Shown: in pieces, positions 15,896 through 25,426 of the stretch
How the letters are laid out: every line of letters starts with the position of its first letter
Numbering within the stretch: position 1 is the first letter of the stretch
Origin: CAWDYA01 sp963806495
Lineage (GTDB): Bacteria > Acidobacteriota > Polarisedimenticolia > JACPZX01 > DASXTC01
Reading direction: 5' to 3'
Length of the DNA stretch: 64,000 nucleotides
Assembly (NCBI GenBank): GCA_963806495.1
Contig: CAWDYA010000004.1
Location: 124,001-188,000 of the forward strand
Made by a program: the position numbers and the translations under genes
The notes under the pieces: generated by a model
The model's input: only the letters and a program-made list of their open reading frames with translations
Database searches by the model: none
Told to the model about the DNA's origin: nothing

Positions 15896-17889
15896 ATGAC
15901 GAGAACGGCAATGCTGTGCAGGTTCGCCCTCGGTCTGCTGCTGCTCCACGCGGCGGGGGCGGCGGACGTCTGGAGCCGCCAGGACGACGACATCACCCTT
16001 TCCCCCTACTTCGCGATCCAGGGCGGTGATGCCTCGCTCGACGCTTTTCCGCTCAAGACGACGCGAGTCGATGCCACCGTCAACGGGGTGATCGCGGACG
16101 TGCGGGTCACCCAGGTGTACGCCAACGAGGGGTCGCGCCCGATCCACGGCCGGTATGTCTTTCCCGGCTCCACCCGAGCGGCGGTGCACGGCATGGTCAT
16201 CCGGGTCGGCGACCAGCAGGTGGTGGCCGCCATCAAACAGCGGGAGCAGGCGCGCCGTGACTTCGAGACGGCGAAGACGCGCGGCCAGAGCGCGTCGCTG
16301 CTCGAGCAGCACCGGCCGAACGTCTTCACCATGAGCGTGGCCAACATCATGCCGGGGGATCAGGTCGAGGTGGAGCTGCACTACACCGAGCTGCTCGTCC
16401 CGGTCGAAGGAACGTACCGGTTCGTCTATCCGACGGTGGTGGCCCCGCGGTACGCAGGAGGTGGAGCAGAGACGGCGCCGCAGGGCCCCACGCTGCCTGC
16501 CGGCCTCGTCCCGGACGCCACGTTCGACATCCACGTGACGCTTGCCACCGGCATCCCGCTGCAGGACGTCCGAAGCGATTCGCACGAGGTGGTCGTTTCA
16601 TGGAACGGTGCGTCCGAAGCGGATGTGAGCCTCGCCGATGCGGACGACTACGCCGGAAACCGCGACTTCATCCTCGACTACCGTCTTGCCGGGCGCGAGA
16701 TCGACAGCGGCCTGCTGCTGTACCGCGGCAAGGACGAGAACTTCTTCCTGATGATGCTCGAGCCGCCCGAACGGGTCCCGATGTCCGACGTCACGCCGCG
16801 CGAGTACGTGTTCATCCTCGATGTATCCGGATCGATGGACGGGTTCCCGCTGCAGACCGGCAAGGCCCTCATCGGCGATCTGATCCGGGTCTCAGGCCGA
16901 CGGATCGGTTCAACGTCGTGCTGTTCGCCGGAGCCTCGCAGGTGCTGTCGGGCTATGGCCTGCCCGCCTCACCCGAAAACGTCGCCGCGGCGATCGGGAT
17001 GATCGACGCGCAGCGGGGCGGCGGTGGCACCGAGCTGCTTCCCGCGCTGCGGACGGCGCTGGCGATGCCCCGCGACGAGGCGTTCTCGCGCACGGTGGTC
17101 GTGATCACCGACGGGCTCGTGAGCGCCGAGCCGGAGGCGTTCGATCTGGTCCGCGGCAATCTCGATCGGACCAATGTCTTCGCCTTCGGCATCGGCACGA
17201 GCGTCAACCGCTATCTGATCGAGGGGCTGGCCCGCGCCGGGGCCGGCGAGCCGTTCGTGGTGACCCGACCGGAGGGGGCGCCCGAGACCGCGCGGCGCTT
17301 CCGCCGCTACATCGACTCGCCGGTACTGATGGGGGTGAAGGCGTCCTTCGAAGGCTTCGATGCCTACGACGTCGAGCCCGCGGTGCTGCCCGACCTGTTC
17401 GCCGAACGGCCGGTCGTCCTGTTCGGAAAATGGCGGGGCGAGCCGTCCGGGAGGATCGAGCTTTCGGGGCGCTCGGCGCGAGGCTCCTGGTCGCGATCGG
17501 TCGACGTCCCCGCCGTGGCGCCCAGGCCGCACAACGCCGCGCTGCGCTACCTGTGGGCCCGCGCGCGTGTGGCACGCCTCACCGACGGAAGCGCCGCTAT
17601 CGGGCAGGACGCCGCGGCCGCCGAGATCACGAGAATCGGGCTGGACTACTCGCTGCTGACGAAATACACGTCCTTCATCGCCGTCCTCGAGAAGGTCAGA
17701 AACCCCGCCGGGTCGGCCGAAGACGTCGATCAGCCGGTGCCGCTGGCGAAGGGCCTTTCGAATCTCGCCATCAACCCGGGATACGCCATGGGCGCCGAGC
17801 CGGGGCTCGTGATCCTGCTCGCGGCGTTGATGCTGATCCTGACCCTGGCGACCATCCGGACGGCAGCGGGCGGCCGGCAGGCGCGATGA
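15896..17889 (+). CDS. VIT and VWA domain surface protein, probable exosortase substrate, frameshifted
   Basis: About 664 aa corrected. ATG 15896 is 8 nt after AAGGAGG; the ATG at 15890 is too close. Signal peptide (FALGLLLLHAAGAA), VIT domain about residues 35-165 (SRPIHGRYVFPGSTRAAVHG, IKQREQARRDFETAK, NIMPGDQVEVELHY), then a VWA domain with a perfect MIDAS DVSGSMDG. At 16886-16889 one G is missing (CGGGTCTC) and the protein resumes one frame over as GLRPTDRFNVVLFAGASQVL. The C-terminus has Glu-Pro-Gly, a hydrophobic helix (LVILLAALMLILTLATI) and a basic tail RTAAGGRQAR: the layout of a PEP-CTERM-like sorting signal. Related to the TIGR03788 sortase-target family. It overlaps the exosortase gene by ATGA. 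The frameshift is likely an error. Confidence 0.85.
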
Positions 17890-18668
17890 GCGCCACGGCG
17901 ACATGGCCGGTGTGGCGCCGCAACGCGGCCTGGTATGTCGCCGGACTGGCGGCGCTGGTCCTGCTGAAGCTGTTCTACAGCCGCGCGGGGCCCGACGAGC
18001 TCGGCTTCATCCTGGCGCCCACGGCGCGTCTGACCGGGATGCTGTCGGGAGTCGTCTTCGAGCGGGAGGCCGGGGCCGGGTGGGTGAGCCACACCGAGCA
18101 CGTGATCCTGGGTACGGCTTGCGCGGGCGTGAACTTCATGATCATCGCGCTGGCCACGCTCTACTTTCCGTTCGTGAGCCGGTTTCAGGGCATCGGGCGC
18201 CGCGCCGCGTGGCTGGGCGCAAGCGCCGGTCTGGCCTACGCGGCCGCAGTCGTGACCAACAGCCTGCGTCTCGTCGCCGCGATGACCCTGTGGCGGATGG
18301 ATATCTACACAGGTCCCGTGACACCGGATCGGGTGCACCGGACCGCCGGGACCATCATCTACTGCCTGTCGGTCCTGGCTCTGTACCTGACGGCGACGCG
18401 GCTGTTCGAGCGGCTGGAAGGGCGGGCGGTGAGGCAGCGCTCACCCTCGGCCCTGGTCCCCCTCGGCTGGTACGCGGCCGTCGCCCTCGGCGTGCCGCTC
18501 GCCCGCCGCGCCTGGCGGACCGACCCGGCCCGGTTCGCCGAGCATGCGGTCCTCGTGGTGCTCGTCTGCCTGATGCTGGCGGTCGGGGCCATGCTCCTGC
18601 GCGCAGCGGCGCGCGGCCCGGGCATAAACGGGCCGGACCGGAAAGGAGGCGAGCGGCCGGCGGGCTGA
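17886..18668 (+). CDS. xrtK: Exosortase K (transpeptidase-like membrane protease)
   Basis: 260 aa polytopic membrane protein. The exosortase catalytic set is present: Cys79 in GTACAGVNFM, Arg128 in TNSLRLV and His151 in DRVHRTAG. ELGFILAPTARLTGMLSG near the N-terminus is characteristic of the XrtK subfamily as I remember it. About seven membrane helices, the last at ALVVLVCLMLAVGAMLL. Exosortases cleave short C-terminal sorting signals and attach the target to the envelope. The start overlaps the VIT-VWA stop (ATGA), which makes that protein the obvious substrate; a CreBC-like pair follows after 22 bp. Subfamily letter is less certain than the exosortase call. Confidence 0.82.
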   Translation: MSATATWPVWRRNAAWYVAGLAALVLLKLFYSRAGPDELGFILAPTARLTGMLSGVVFEREAGAGWVSHTEHVILGTACAGVNFMIIALATLYFPFVSRFQGIGRRAAWLGASAGLAYAAAVVTNSLRLVAAMTLWRMDIYTGPVTPDRVHRTAGTIIYCLSVLALYLTATRLFERLEGRAVRQRSPSALVPLGWYAAVALGVPLARRAWRTDPARFAEHAVLVVLVCLMLAVGAMLLRAAARGPGINGPDRKGGERPAG

Positions 18669-18690
18669 ATACGATGAAGCCGGTGAAACC

Positions 18691-19377
18691 GTGAAACCGC
18701 GGATCCTGATCGTCGACGACGAACCGGCCATCCTGGACAACATCGAGTACGTCCTGCGCGCGGACGGAATGGAGACGATCCGTCTGGGCGAAGGGCTGTC
18801 GGTGCTGCCCGCGCTCTCCGCGGAACGGGTCGACCTGATCGTGCTCGACATCGGGCTGCCGGACGTCAGCGGGCTGGATCTTTGCCGGAGGATCCGCGAG
18901 ACGCATGACGTGCCGATCATCTTCCTGACCGCGCGCACGGAGGAGATCGACCGGGTGGTCGGGCTCGAGATCGGCGGCGACGACTACATCCCCAAGCCTT
19001 TCAGTCCGAGAGAGCTCAGCGCGCGGGTCCGCGCGGTGCTGCGCCGCGCGCGCGGGGCGTCCCCGCCCGGCGAGGGCGCGGTCCCGGCGGCCCTTGCGGT
19101 CGACGCCTCGAGGCGGCGGGTCGTCTATCATGGCGCGACCCTGGATCTTTCGAAGTACGAGTACGAGATCCTCACCACCTTCATCCGCCGGCCGGGCCAC
19201 GTCTTCACGCGCGAGCAGCTCATGGCGCGGGTGTGGGAGCAGCCGGGCACCAGCCTCGAGCGCAGCGTCGACGTCCACATCAAGAACATTCGCGCCAAGC
19301 TCGCCGCCATCCGCCCCGGCGACGATCCGATCGTGACGCACCGCGGCGTGGGCTACGCTCTCAGGGAAGACCCGTGA
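18691..19377 (+). CDS. creB: CreB-like OmpR-family response regulator
   Basis: 228 aa, GTG start at 18691. Receiver domain with acidic pair Asp9-Asp10 (ILIVDDEP), phospho-acceptor Asp53 (IVLDIGLPD) and Lys102 (YIPKPFSP). The C-terminal winged helix contains LDLSKYEYEILTTFIRRPGH and SVDVHIKNIRAKL. Closest familiar protein is CreB of the CreBC system. Its stop overlaps the sensor start. It probably binds the CTCAC repeats at 15801-15836 and regulates this cluster; that is inference from motif and synteny. creD is absent here. Confidence 0.87.
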   Translation: MKPRILIVDDEPAILDNIEYVLRADGMETIRLGEGLSVLPALSAERVDLIVLDIGLPDVSGLDLCRRIRETHDVPIIFLTARTEEIDRVVGLEIGGDDYIPKPFSPRELSARVRAVLRRARGASPPGEGAVPAALAVDASRRRVVYHGATLDLSKYEYEILTTFIRRPGHVFTREQLMARVWEQPGTSLERSVDVHIKNIRAKLAAIRPGDDPIVTHRGVGYALREDP

Positions 19378-20813
19378 GGCTGGGCACCGCGCTGTTCGTC
19401 GCCTGGCTGCTCATCCTCGCCCTGTGCTTCTCCTGGCCGATAGGCCGCATCGCGGGCGACCTGCGCACACGGTATCTCGAGGGCGTGGAGGAGCCGCTCG
19501 TCGATCAGGCCAACATCCTCGCAGGCATCATCGGCCGTCAGATGGAGGCGGGCCGGTTCGACGCGGGTGAGCTCTCCGCCGCATTCCAGGACGTGTACGC
19601 GCGGGACCTCTCGGCGGCGATCTACGAGATGCGCAAGCGGCGTGTCGACTCGCGTGTCTACATCACCGACGCGGCCGGCATCGTGGTGTTCGACTCGCTG
19701 TACCCCGCGAGCGTCGGGGAGGACTACTCCGACTACCGGGACGTGAGCCTCACCCTGAAAGGCGAGTACGGCGCCCGCACCACCCGCGACGACCGCAACG
19801 ATCCCGCCTCGGCGGTGATGTACGTGGCGGCACCCATCCGCGTGAGAGGGGAGACCGCCGGCGTGCTGAGCGTGGCCGAGCCGACCTCCAGCGTGAACGC
19901 CTTCCTGCACGCCGCCAAGCCGCGGATCATCCGGACCGGCGCCCTGGCCGCGCTGACCGCCGTGGGGCTGAGCCTCCTCGTGTCGTTGTGGCTGTCGGGG
20001 CAGATCGGCCGGCTGACCCGCTATGCGACCGAGACGGGCCGTGGCCGGCGCGTCGCGCTGCCGCGTCTCGCCCCGACGGAGCTCAGGCAGATGGGCGAGT
20101 CGTTCGACCGGATGCGCGAGACGCTCGAAGGCAAGAAGTACGTCGAGCAGTACGTGGCGACGCTGACCCACGAGATAAAAAGTCCGATATCGGCCATCCG
20201 GGGGGCGGCCGAGCTTCTCGACGAGGACATGCCGCGGGAGACGCAGGCTCGGTTTCTGGGCAACATCCGCACCGAGGCCGCCCGCGTGGAGGACCTGGTC
20301 GGACGGATGCTCAAGCTTTCCGAGCTGGAGACCCGGCGGACGCTGCAGACGAAGGAGGATGTGCCGGTCGCGCCCCTGGTGCGCACGGCGATCGAGGCGA
20401 AGCGGCCGATGCTGTCGGCCCGGCGCCTGGAGCTTTACGTGAGGATCGACGAGAACGCCCTGGTGCAAGGCGACGCGTTTCTGCTGCACCAGGCGATCGC
20501 CAACCTGCTGCAGAACGCCATCGACTTCAGTCCCGTAGGGGGCCGGCTCGGGGTGGAGGTGGCGCGCGGGCCCGACGGTGCCGTGGCCCTGACCGTCGAG
20601 GACCAGGGGCCCGGCATCCCCGGCTACGCCGAAGGCAGGGTGTTCGACAGGTTCTACTCGCTGCCCCGGCCCGGCACGGGCCGCAAGAGCACGGGGCTGG
20701 GGCTGACGCTGGTCCGGGAGGTGGCCACGCTGCACGGCGGCGAGGCGCGGCTGGAGAACATCCCCGGCTCGGGGCTGCGGGCGACACTCACGCTGCCGGT
20801 CAGCGGGATGTGA
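19374..20813 (+). CDS. creC: CreC-like sensor histidine kinase
   Basis: 479 aa, GTG 19374 overlapping the regulator stop. Helix 1 (ALFVAWLLILALCFSW), a periplasmic sensor region of about 150 residues with the CreC-type segment VYITDAAGIVVFDS, helix 2 (ALAALTAVGLSLLVSLWL), HAMP-like linker, H-box THEIKSPISAIRG with His266, N-box NLLQNAIDFSP, G1 DQGPGIPG and G2 STGLGLTLVREV. All kinase motifs are intact. Presumably senses envelope status, given that its neighbours encode an exosortase and its substrate. The next gene converges and overlaps its last 14 nt. Confidence 0.88.
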   Translation: MRLGTALFVAWLLILALCFSWPIGRIAGDLRTRYLEGVEEPLVDQANILAGIIGRQMEAGRFDAGELSAAFQDVYARDLSAAIYEMRKRRVDSRVYITDAAGIVVFDSLYPASVGEDYSDYRDVSLTLKGEYGARTTRDDRNDPASAVMYVAAPIRVRGETAGVLSVAEPTSSVNAFLHAAKPRIIRTGALAALTAVGLSLLVSLWLSGQIGRLTRYATETGRGRRVALPRLAPTELRQMGESFDRMRETLEGKKYVEQYVATLTHEIKSPISAIRGAAELLDEDMPRETQARFLGNIRTEAARVEDLVGRMLKLSELETRRTLQTKEDVPVAPLVRTAIEAKRPMLSARRLELYVRIDENALVQGDAFLLHQAIANLLQNAIDFSPVGGRLGVEVARGPDGAVALTVEDQGPGIPGYAEGRVFDRFYSLPRPGTGRKSTGLGLTLVREVATLHGGEARLENIPGSGLRATLTLPVSGM

Positions 20814-22595
20814 GCGGGCCGTCCCATTCGGCCAACTGCTGATCCGCGCGGAGGCGCACCCGCTGGCTGTCGACCCCGATGAACACGCTGTCGTGGAGAT
20901 CGGCCGCGTCGGTGGCGCCGGAATCCCGGGCCAGCACCCCGGTCATGGGCAGCGAGGAGAACGCCTCCATCCTGAAGCGATCGCGGTCGACCGTCGAGCC
21001 GTACCCCTCGTCCCACCATTGCAGGATGCGATCGCGGCAGCGGTGCAGCAGCTCCGCCGACGGCAACCGATCCGACTTCTTCTGATTGGCCGCCTCCGAG
21101 GCGGGCAGCAGGTTCCACAGATCATTGTTGGGCCAGAAAGAGAAGGGAAAACAGTGATCGATGGCAAAACGGGTCCGCAGGCGAGTACCGCTCCAGACGC
21201 AGTAGACATGCTTCCCGCTCGAGCGCAGCAGCTCTACGCGCTCGCGGACGCGTGACGTATCTCGTTCGGGCTCGAGCCAGGTCAGAGCCCGCCTGTAGTC
21301 GTCCGTCGGGCGGATCACGTCGCGCTTTTCGTCGTACTCGCGCATCAGATTGCACCACTCGCCGACGACCACCGGCTCGATCCAGCACGCATACCGTGAG
21401 ATCGCTTCCCACAGGTGGGCGGGCACCCTGAATGTGCCGAATCGGCTGAGAAACCGTCGATCGAGATTCACACGGATGGCTCCGTCGGCCCTGACGCGCG
21501 CCGGCCGCGCCTCGAACACGCGCAGATCGCTTCCGGGGTAGGTCGTGTAGTTTGCCGGCATCCTGGTGATGTTGCTGCAGATGTCGTTGAGCGCTCGTAG
21601 GAGGTTCCTGGCATCGGCGCCGGTGAACCGGCCGCCAACCCGCAAGTCATGCGGCGAGACAGGCGCGAGCGCCCGGAAGGCATCGCGCACGAACCCGAGC
21701 CCCTTGTCGGGATTGTGCTGCTGGGGAAATCCGACAGGTCGATCCGCCACGGCCCTCGCCGGCGCAGTTCCGGTGAGGACCAGCGGCATATACGCCTTGA
21801 GCCAGTACAGCGCCACGAGGCCGAATGGCAGGATGACGCCGTCCTCATGTCTCTCCAGGACCATGCCACGCGCGCCATCGGCGATAACGAACCAGTACGC
21901 GCAGCAGGGCAAGCTTGTAGGTCGAGGATTTCCGGTCGTTGATGGTGATGTGGCGCAACAGTGGCAGGGCGCCCGTGCCGTCGTCGGGAAGACGGAAGAC
22001 ATGCGTGCTCCAGCGGACATCGCTACGGCCGAGCGTATCGGCGGTCTCCGCCCGGGCCAGTGCCACGGGCTCGAGAGCGAGCTTCCTTCCCAGTCGCGCG
22101 AGCTCGGCCGCGTCCACCGGATGCATGTCGCGCCGCGGATCCGGATCGCCGTGGCGCAGGCTGATGACGAGCAGACCGCCGGGCCTGAGCAGGTTCGACA
22201 GCTTGCGGAACGCACGCTCGCGATTCCGAGGGCGCACGTGCATCCAGACCGCGCTGAGCAGGATCAGAATCGAAACGCAGGTCGAGACGGTGGGTCTCGT
22301 CGAGCGCAGGCAGGGCATCACGGATCGAGCGGATTCGCGCGGAGGGGTGCCGCCGTCGCCCCTCGACGCGCATCCCATCGGACGGCTCGGCGGCGACCAC
22401 CTCCCAACCGTGGGAGGCGAGCCAGCCGGCGTCCCGCCCCGACCCGGCCCCCACGTCCAGCGCGAGACTGCCGCCCGCGGGAAGAAGGGGAAGCCATGGG
22501 GCGTGTACACGCTCGAACGCAACGGACTCGTATTTCGCCGCGTATGCGGCGGCGTCGTCGGAGTAGTGCTCGAGCGGGGGCCGCATGCGGACCAT
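20800..22595 (-). CDS. SAM-dependent methyltransferase-HNH nuclease fusion protein, two frameshifts
   Basis: About 597 aa corrected, start ATG 22595 one base past the SnoaL-like stop. N-terminal class I methyltransferase: motif I ALDVGAGSGRDAGWL, acidic loop VVAAEPS, motif IV-like FDLILLSAVWMHV and LLRPGGLLVISLRHG. The match runs through three frames because of one extra base at about 22268 and another at about 21886. A middle region of about 200 aa (GLVALYWLKAYMPLV, GLGFVRDAFRAL) leads to a C-terminal HNH domain: CVWSGTRLRTRFAIDHCFPF, then NNDLWNLLPASEAANQKKSD, with zinc/active-site Cys and His residues. I recall homologues with the same two-domain order. Substrate unknown; DNA modification-plus-cleavage is one possibility. 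Confidence 0.72.
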
Positions 22596-22596
22596 G

Positions 22597-23040
22597 CTAC
22601 GCTCCGTGGCCCGGCAGCGAGACGACGCCGAGCTGCCGCCACATCCCCAGCATGTCGAGCTGCTCGAACGCCTCGACGATTCTGCCTCCGGCGATGCGGT
22701 ACAGCGTGATACCGGTGATGGCGATCCCGCGCCCCGTCGGCTCGAGACCGGGCAGAGGTCCCGTGTGCGTTCCCGTGGCGCTCCACCGGCCCACGACGAG
22801 GTCGCTGCTCTCGCTGACGAACAGGTCCTCGAACACGACGTGCGAATCGGGGAAGGCGGCGCGGTACATGGCGATGGCCCGCCTCCAGTCTTCGCGATCG
22901 CCATGGCCGCCCGGCATGTGCGGCCCGTGATAGGGCGACCCGGGGGCCATCACCTCGTCGATGACCGACAGATCCCCCTTGTTCCAGATCTCGCTCGCGA
23001 TACGGGCAACCAGGGCCTTGATGTCCTGAGATGTCGTCAT
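22597..23040 (-). CDS. SnoaL-like polyketide cyclase / ester cyclase family protein
   Basis: 147 aa. Strong GGGGAGGAG ribosome site 6-8 nt before ATG 23040. The NTF2-like cone fold typical of SnoaL is indicated by LVARIASEIWNKGDLSVIDE, DWRRAIAMYRAAFPDSHVVF, VVGRWSATGTHTGPL and ITLYRIAGGRIVEAFEQLD. Members include aldol cyclases and many enzymes of unknown role. Lies directly upstream of the methyltransferase-HNH gene, but a functional link is not obvious. Probably cytoplasmic. Confidence 0.88.
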   Translation of the reverse strand: MTTSQDIKALVARIASEIWNKGDLSVIDEVMAPGSPYHGPHMPGGHGDREDWRRAIAMYRAAFPDSHVVFEDLFVSESSDLVVGRWSATGTHTGPLPGLEPTGRGIAITGITLYRIAGGRIVEAFEQLDMLGMWRQLGVVSLPGHGA

Positions 23041-23124
23041 GATCGACTCCTCCCCCTGCCTTCCTGTCCATTGCCTCCACCAGCGGTAACAGCCTACACT
23101 GACTCATCGGAAGGAGGAACGCTC

Positions 23125-23703
<579 letters not shown>

Positions 23704-23715
23704 GAGAAGGTCCTC

Positions 23716-24269
23716 ATGCGGTCATCAATCCGTGCTCTGCTCTGCGCCGTTCTCAAACGGGGATGCTGTCGGCCGGCGCGGCGGTCGCCCGCGAGTGGAC
23801 CGTCGACACCGTCCTGAGACAGATCGACAAGGCGGCCGGCAACGTCGATTCCCTCACCGGCCAGGTCACGCTGACCGATCAGCAGGCGTCGGACGAAGTC
23901 GGGGCAATCGATGGGAAGGCGTCGATCCGGATGGACGGTTTCATCCAGTTCGAAGGAGCCGGCGATGCCGCGATGATCGTGATCTGCGCCCCGACGAAGC
24001 TGTCCCTTTACGACCCGGCGAAGAGCACGCTCACCGGGTTCGCCCTCTCGAAGCATCCGGAGAAACTCGCGCAGTACGCCCAGATCGGCTTCTCGACCCG
24101 GGGCGGTTCTCGGTTCTCGACGAGAGCGACCTCGACGGCCGGAAAGCTGCCGAAGGATCTGTTCGACCCGGACTGGCCCAGGGGAACGATCGAGCAGAAG
24201 CTCTGGACGGTCACTTCTTCATGTTGTCGAGCACCGTCTGGAAGAAGCCGCGAACCTCCTTCTCCATGA
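23716..24269 (+). pseudogene. LolA-like outer-membrane lipoprotein carrier family remnant
   Basis: Starts at ATG 23716 with AGGAGAAGG upstream; the signal peptide (MRSSIRALLCAVL... GMLSAGAAVA) is split by an indel at about 23755. The mature part VDTVLRQIDKAAGNVDSLTG and LSLYDPAKSTLTGFALS resembles the LolA fold. Near 24110 one frame reads SVLDESDLDGRK, another continues to LPKDLFDPDWPRGTIEQKL, which looks like the natural C-terminus. About 70 residues expected between these are missing, so there is an internal deletion plus frameshift. The last 59 nt overlap the convergent gene. Whether real decay or an assembly collapse cannot be told. Confidence 0.55.
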
Positions 24270-25245
24270 ACTTGCGCCCCATGCTGTGCCGGGTGCCCTG
24301 CATGAATCCGGCCACCTGGTCGGTGGAGGTCCTGTTCCGATAGAACAGGATCGAAGCGTCCCCGTCCGGGAAGGCGCCCATGATCACCTCGAGCGAGTTG
24401 TACGACTGCCCGACGTAGAAGTGCCTCTCCGCCGAGAAGACGAGGTCGTCGCCCGCCCACAGGGCGCGGTGCGCGAGGATGAAGGTCGGGCGATCCTGGA
24501 TCACCTGCCGGTACCAGGCGAAGCGATTCTCCAGCTTCGTCCCGTCCGCCTTCGGGTAGCTCATGAAGGAGGCGACGGCCGGCACGCGGGCGGCCAGCGG
24601 GCCGAGCGCCTCGGTGGCCTTGCGCAGCTCGCCGGCCGGGTCGGCCGCGGCGCCTCCATCCCGGGCGTACGGCGCGATTCCATCGAGTCCCTTCTCCTGG
24701 TACGCCTTCATGCGCGCGATCATGATCGACCGGTAGATCCCCATGACCCCGGCCGAACACTTCGGATCGTTTCCGCACTTGACGCCAGGATGCTGGTCCC
24801 TGAAGGCGGCGAACTGGGCCAGCTCGGGGCCGCTGAGGTTGAACTCCGACCCCTTGGCCTGGTACAGCTTCTGGATCTCGGATGACTCCGACGGCTCGTA
24901 GGCTGCCTTCGCGAACGCCTGCTCGAGCGGCACGTCGGGCCCGAAAAGGTTGTGTGAGAGGATCTCGCGGTTGAGGGTGAGCGCCGAGCCGGAACGCGCC
25001 ATCTCGACCAGACGGCTCAGCGGGGCCGGCACCCGGACCGCCATCACGATCGAAAGCTCCTTGTCGCTGAGCTCGTCGGCGGCGCGCGCGACGATCTGAC
25101 CCTGCATCACCTGGGACCATTCCTGGTCCGTGAACCCGAGCTGGTGCCGGATCTCATCGGGGGTCAGCGGCACCGCGGCCGAGGCCGGTAGTGGTGCAAG
25201 AGCCAGCGCACACACGATCAGAAAAAGGGTTGGTCTGGCTCTCAT
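24211..25245 (-). CDS. Secreted protein of unknown function
   Basis: 344 aa. ATG 25245 after GAGGAGATCGGCAG. Signal peptide (LFLIVCALALAPLPASA). The mature protein is mostly helical and polar, with GFTDQEWSQVMQGQIVARAA at the start, a central pair of Cys (KCGNDPKCSAG), and a late strand-rich part (HFYVGQSYNSLEVIMGAFPD, ILFYRNRTSTDQVAGFMQG). I do not recognise a family. A candidate promoter lies at 25309-25336, divergent from arsR. Periplasmic or exported localisation follows from the signal. Confidence 0.85.
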   Translation of the reverse strand: MRARPTLFLIVCALALAPLPASAAVPLTPDEIRHQLGFTDQEWSQVMQGQIVARAADELSDKELSIVMAVRVPAPLSRLVEMARSGSALTLNREILSHNLFGPDVPLEQAFAKAAYEPSESSEIQKLYQAKGSEFNLSGPELAQFAAFRDQHPGVKCGNDPKCSAGVMGIYRSIMIARMKAYQEKGLDGIAPYARDGGAAADPAGELRKATEALGPLAARVPAVASFMSYPKADGTKLENRFAWYRQVIQDRPTFILAHRALWAGDDLVFSAERHFYVGQSYNSLEVIMGAFPDGDASILFYRNRTSTDQVAGFMQGTRHSMGRKFMEKEVRGFFQTVLDNMKK

Positions 25246-25308
25246 CTGCCGATCTCCTCGAGGTGTGGAACGTGGACGGAACGATGCTATGCGAAATGCG
25301 AGTTTTCT

Positions 25309-25336
25309 ATTATCTCAGTTCTCGGCCGGGGGACAA
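25309..25336 (-). promoter_or_regulatory. Leftward promoter candidate for the secreted protein at 24211-25245
   Basis: Read on the minus strand: -35 TTGTCC (25336-25331), 16-nt spacer, -10 GATAAT (25314-25309). Match to consensus is 4/6 and 5/6. It leaves a leader of about 55 nt before the ATG. Confidence 0.5.
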
Positions 25337-25367
25337 AACCCCGCGGGGGACTTGCCGTTTGCCGGGG

Positions 25368-25396
25368 TTGACGACCGCTGTGTCCGATCCTACAAT
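25368..25396 (+). promoter_or_regulatory. arsR operon promoter candidate
   Basis: -35 TTGACG (25368-25373), 17-nt spacer, -10 TACAAT (25391-25396): 5/6 matches each with ideal spacing. The leader to the GTG is about 25 nt. The -10 box is the first part of the palindromic operator. Confidence 0.72.
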
Positions 25397-25416
25397 TCGC
25401 CATATGACGAAATGTA
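25391..25416 (+). promoter_or_regulatory. ArsR operator candidate
   Basis: A 26-bp palindrome centred on CATATG (25401-25406); its 10-nt arms match at 8 positions. It covers the -10 box and the expected transcription start, so ArsR bound there would block RNA polymerase until arsenite releases it. The position is typical for autoregulated arsR genes. Confidence 0.65.
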
Positions 25417-25426
25417 GGAGGGAGCC

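Noticed and set aside
18673..18693. Mini-frame ATG AAG CCG GTG ... before the response regulator
   Set aside because: Only six codons and no conserved sequence; GTG 18691 gives the complete receiver fold.
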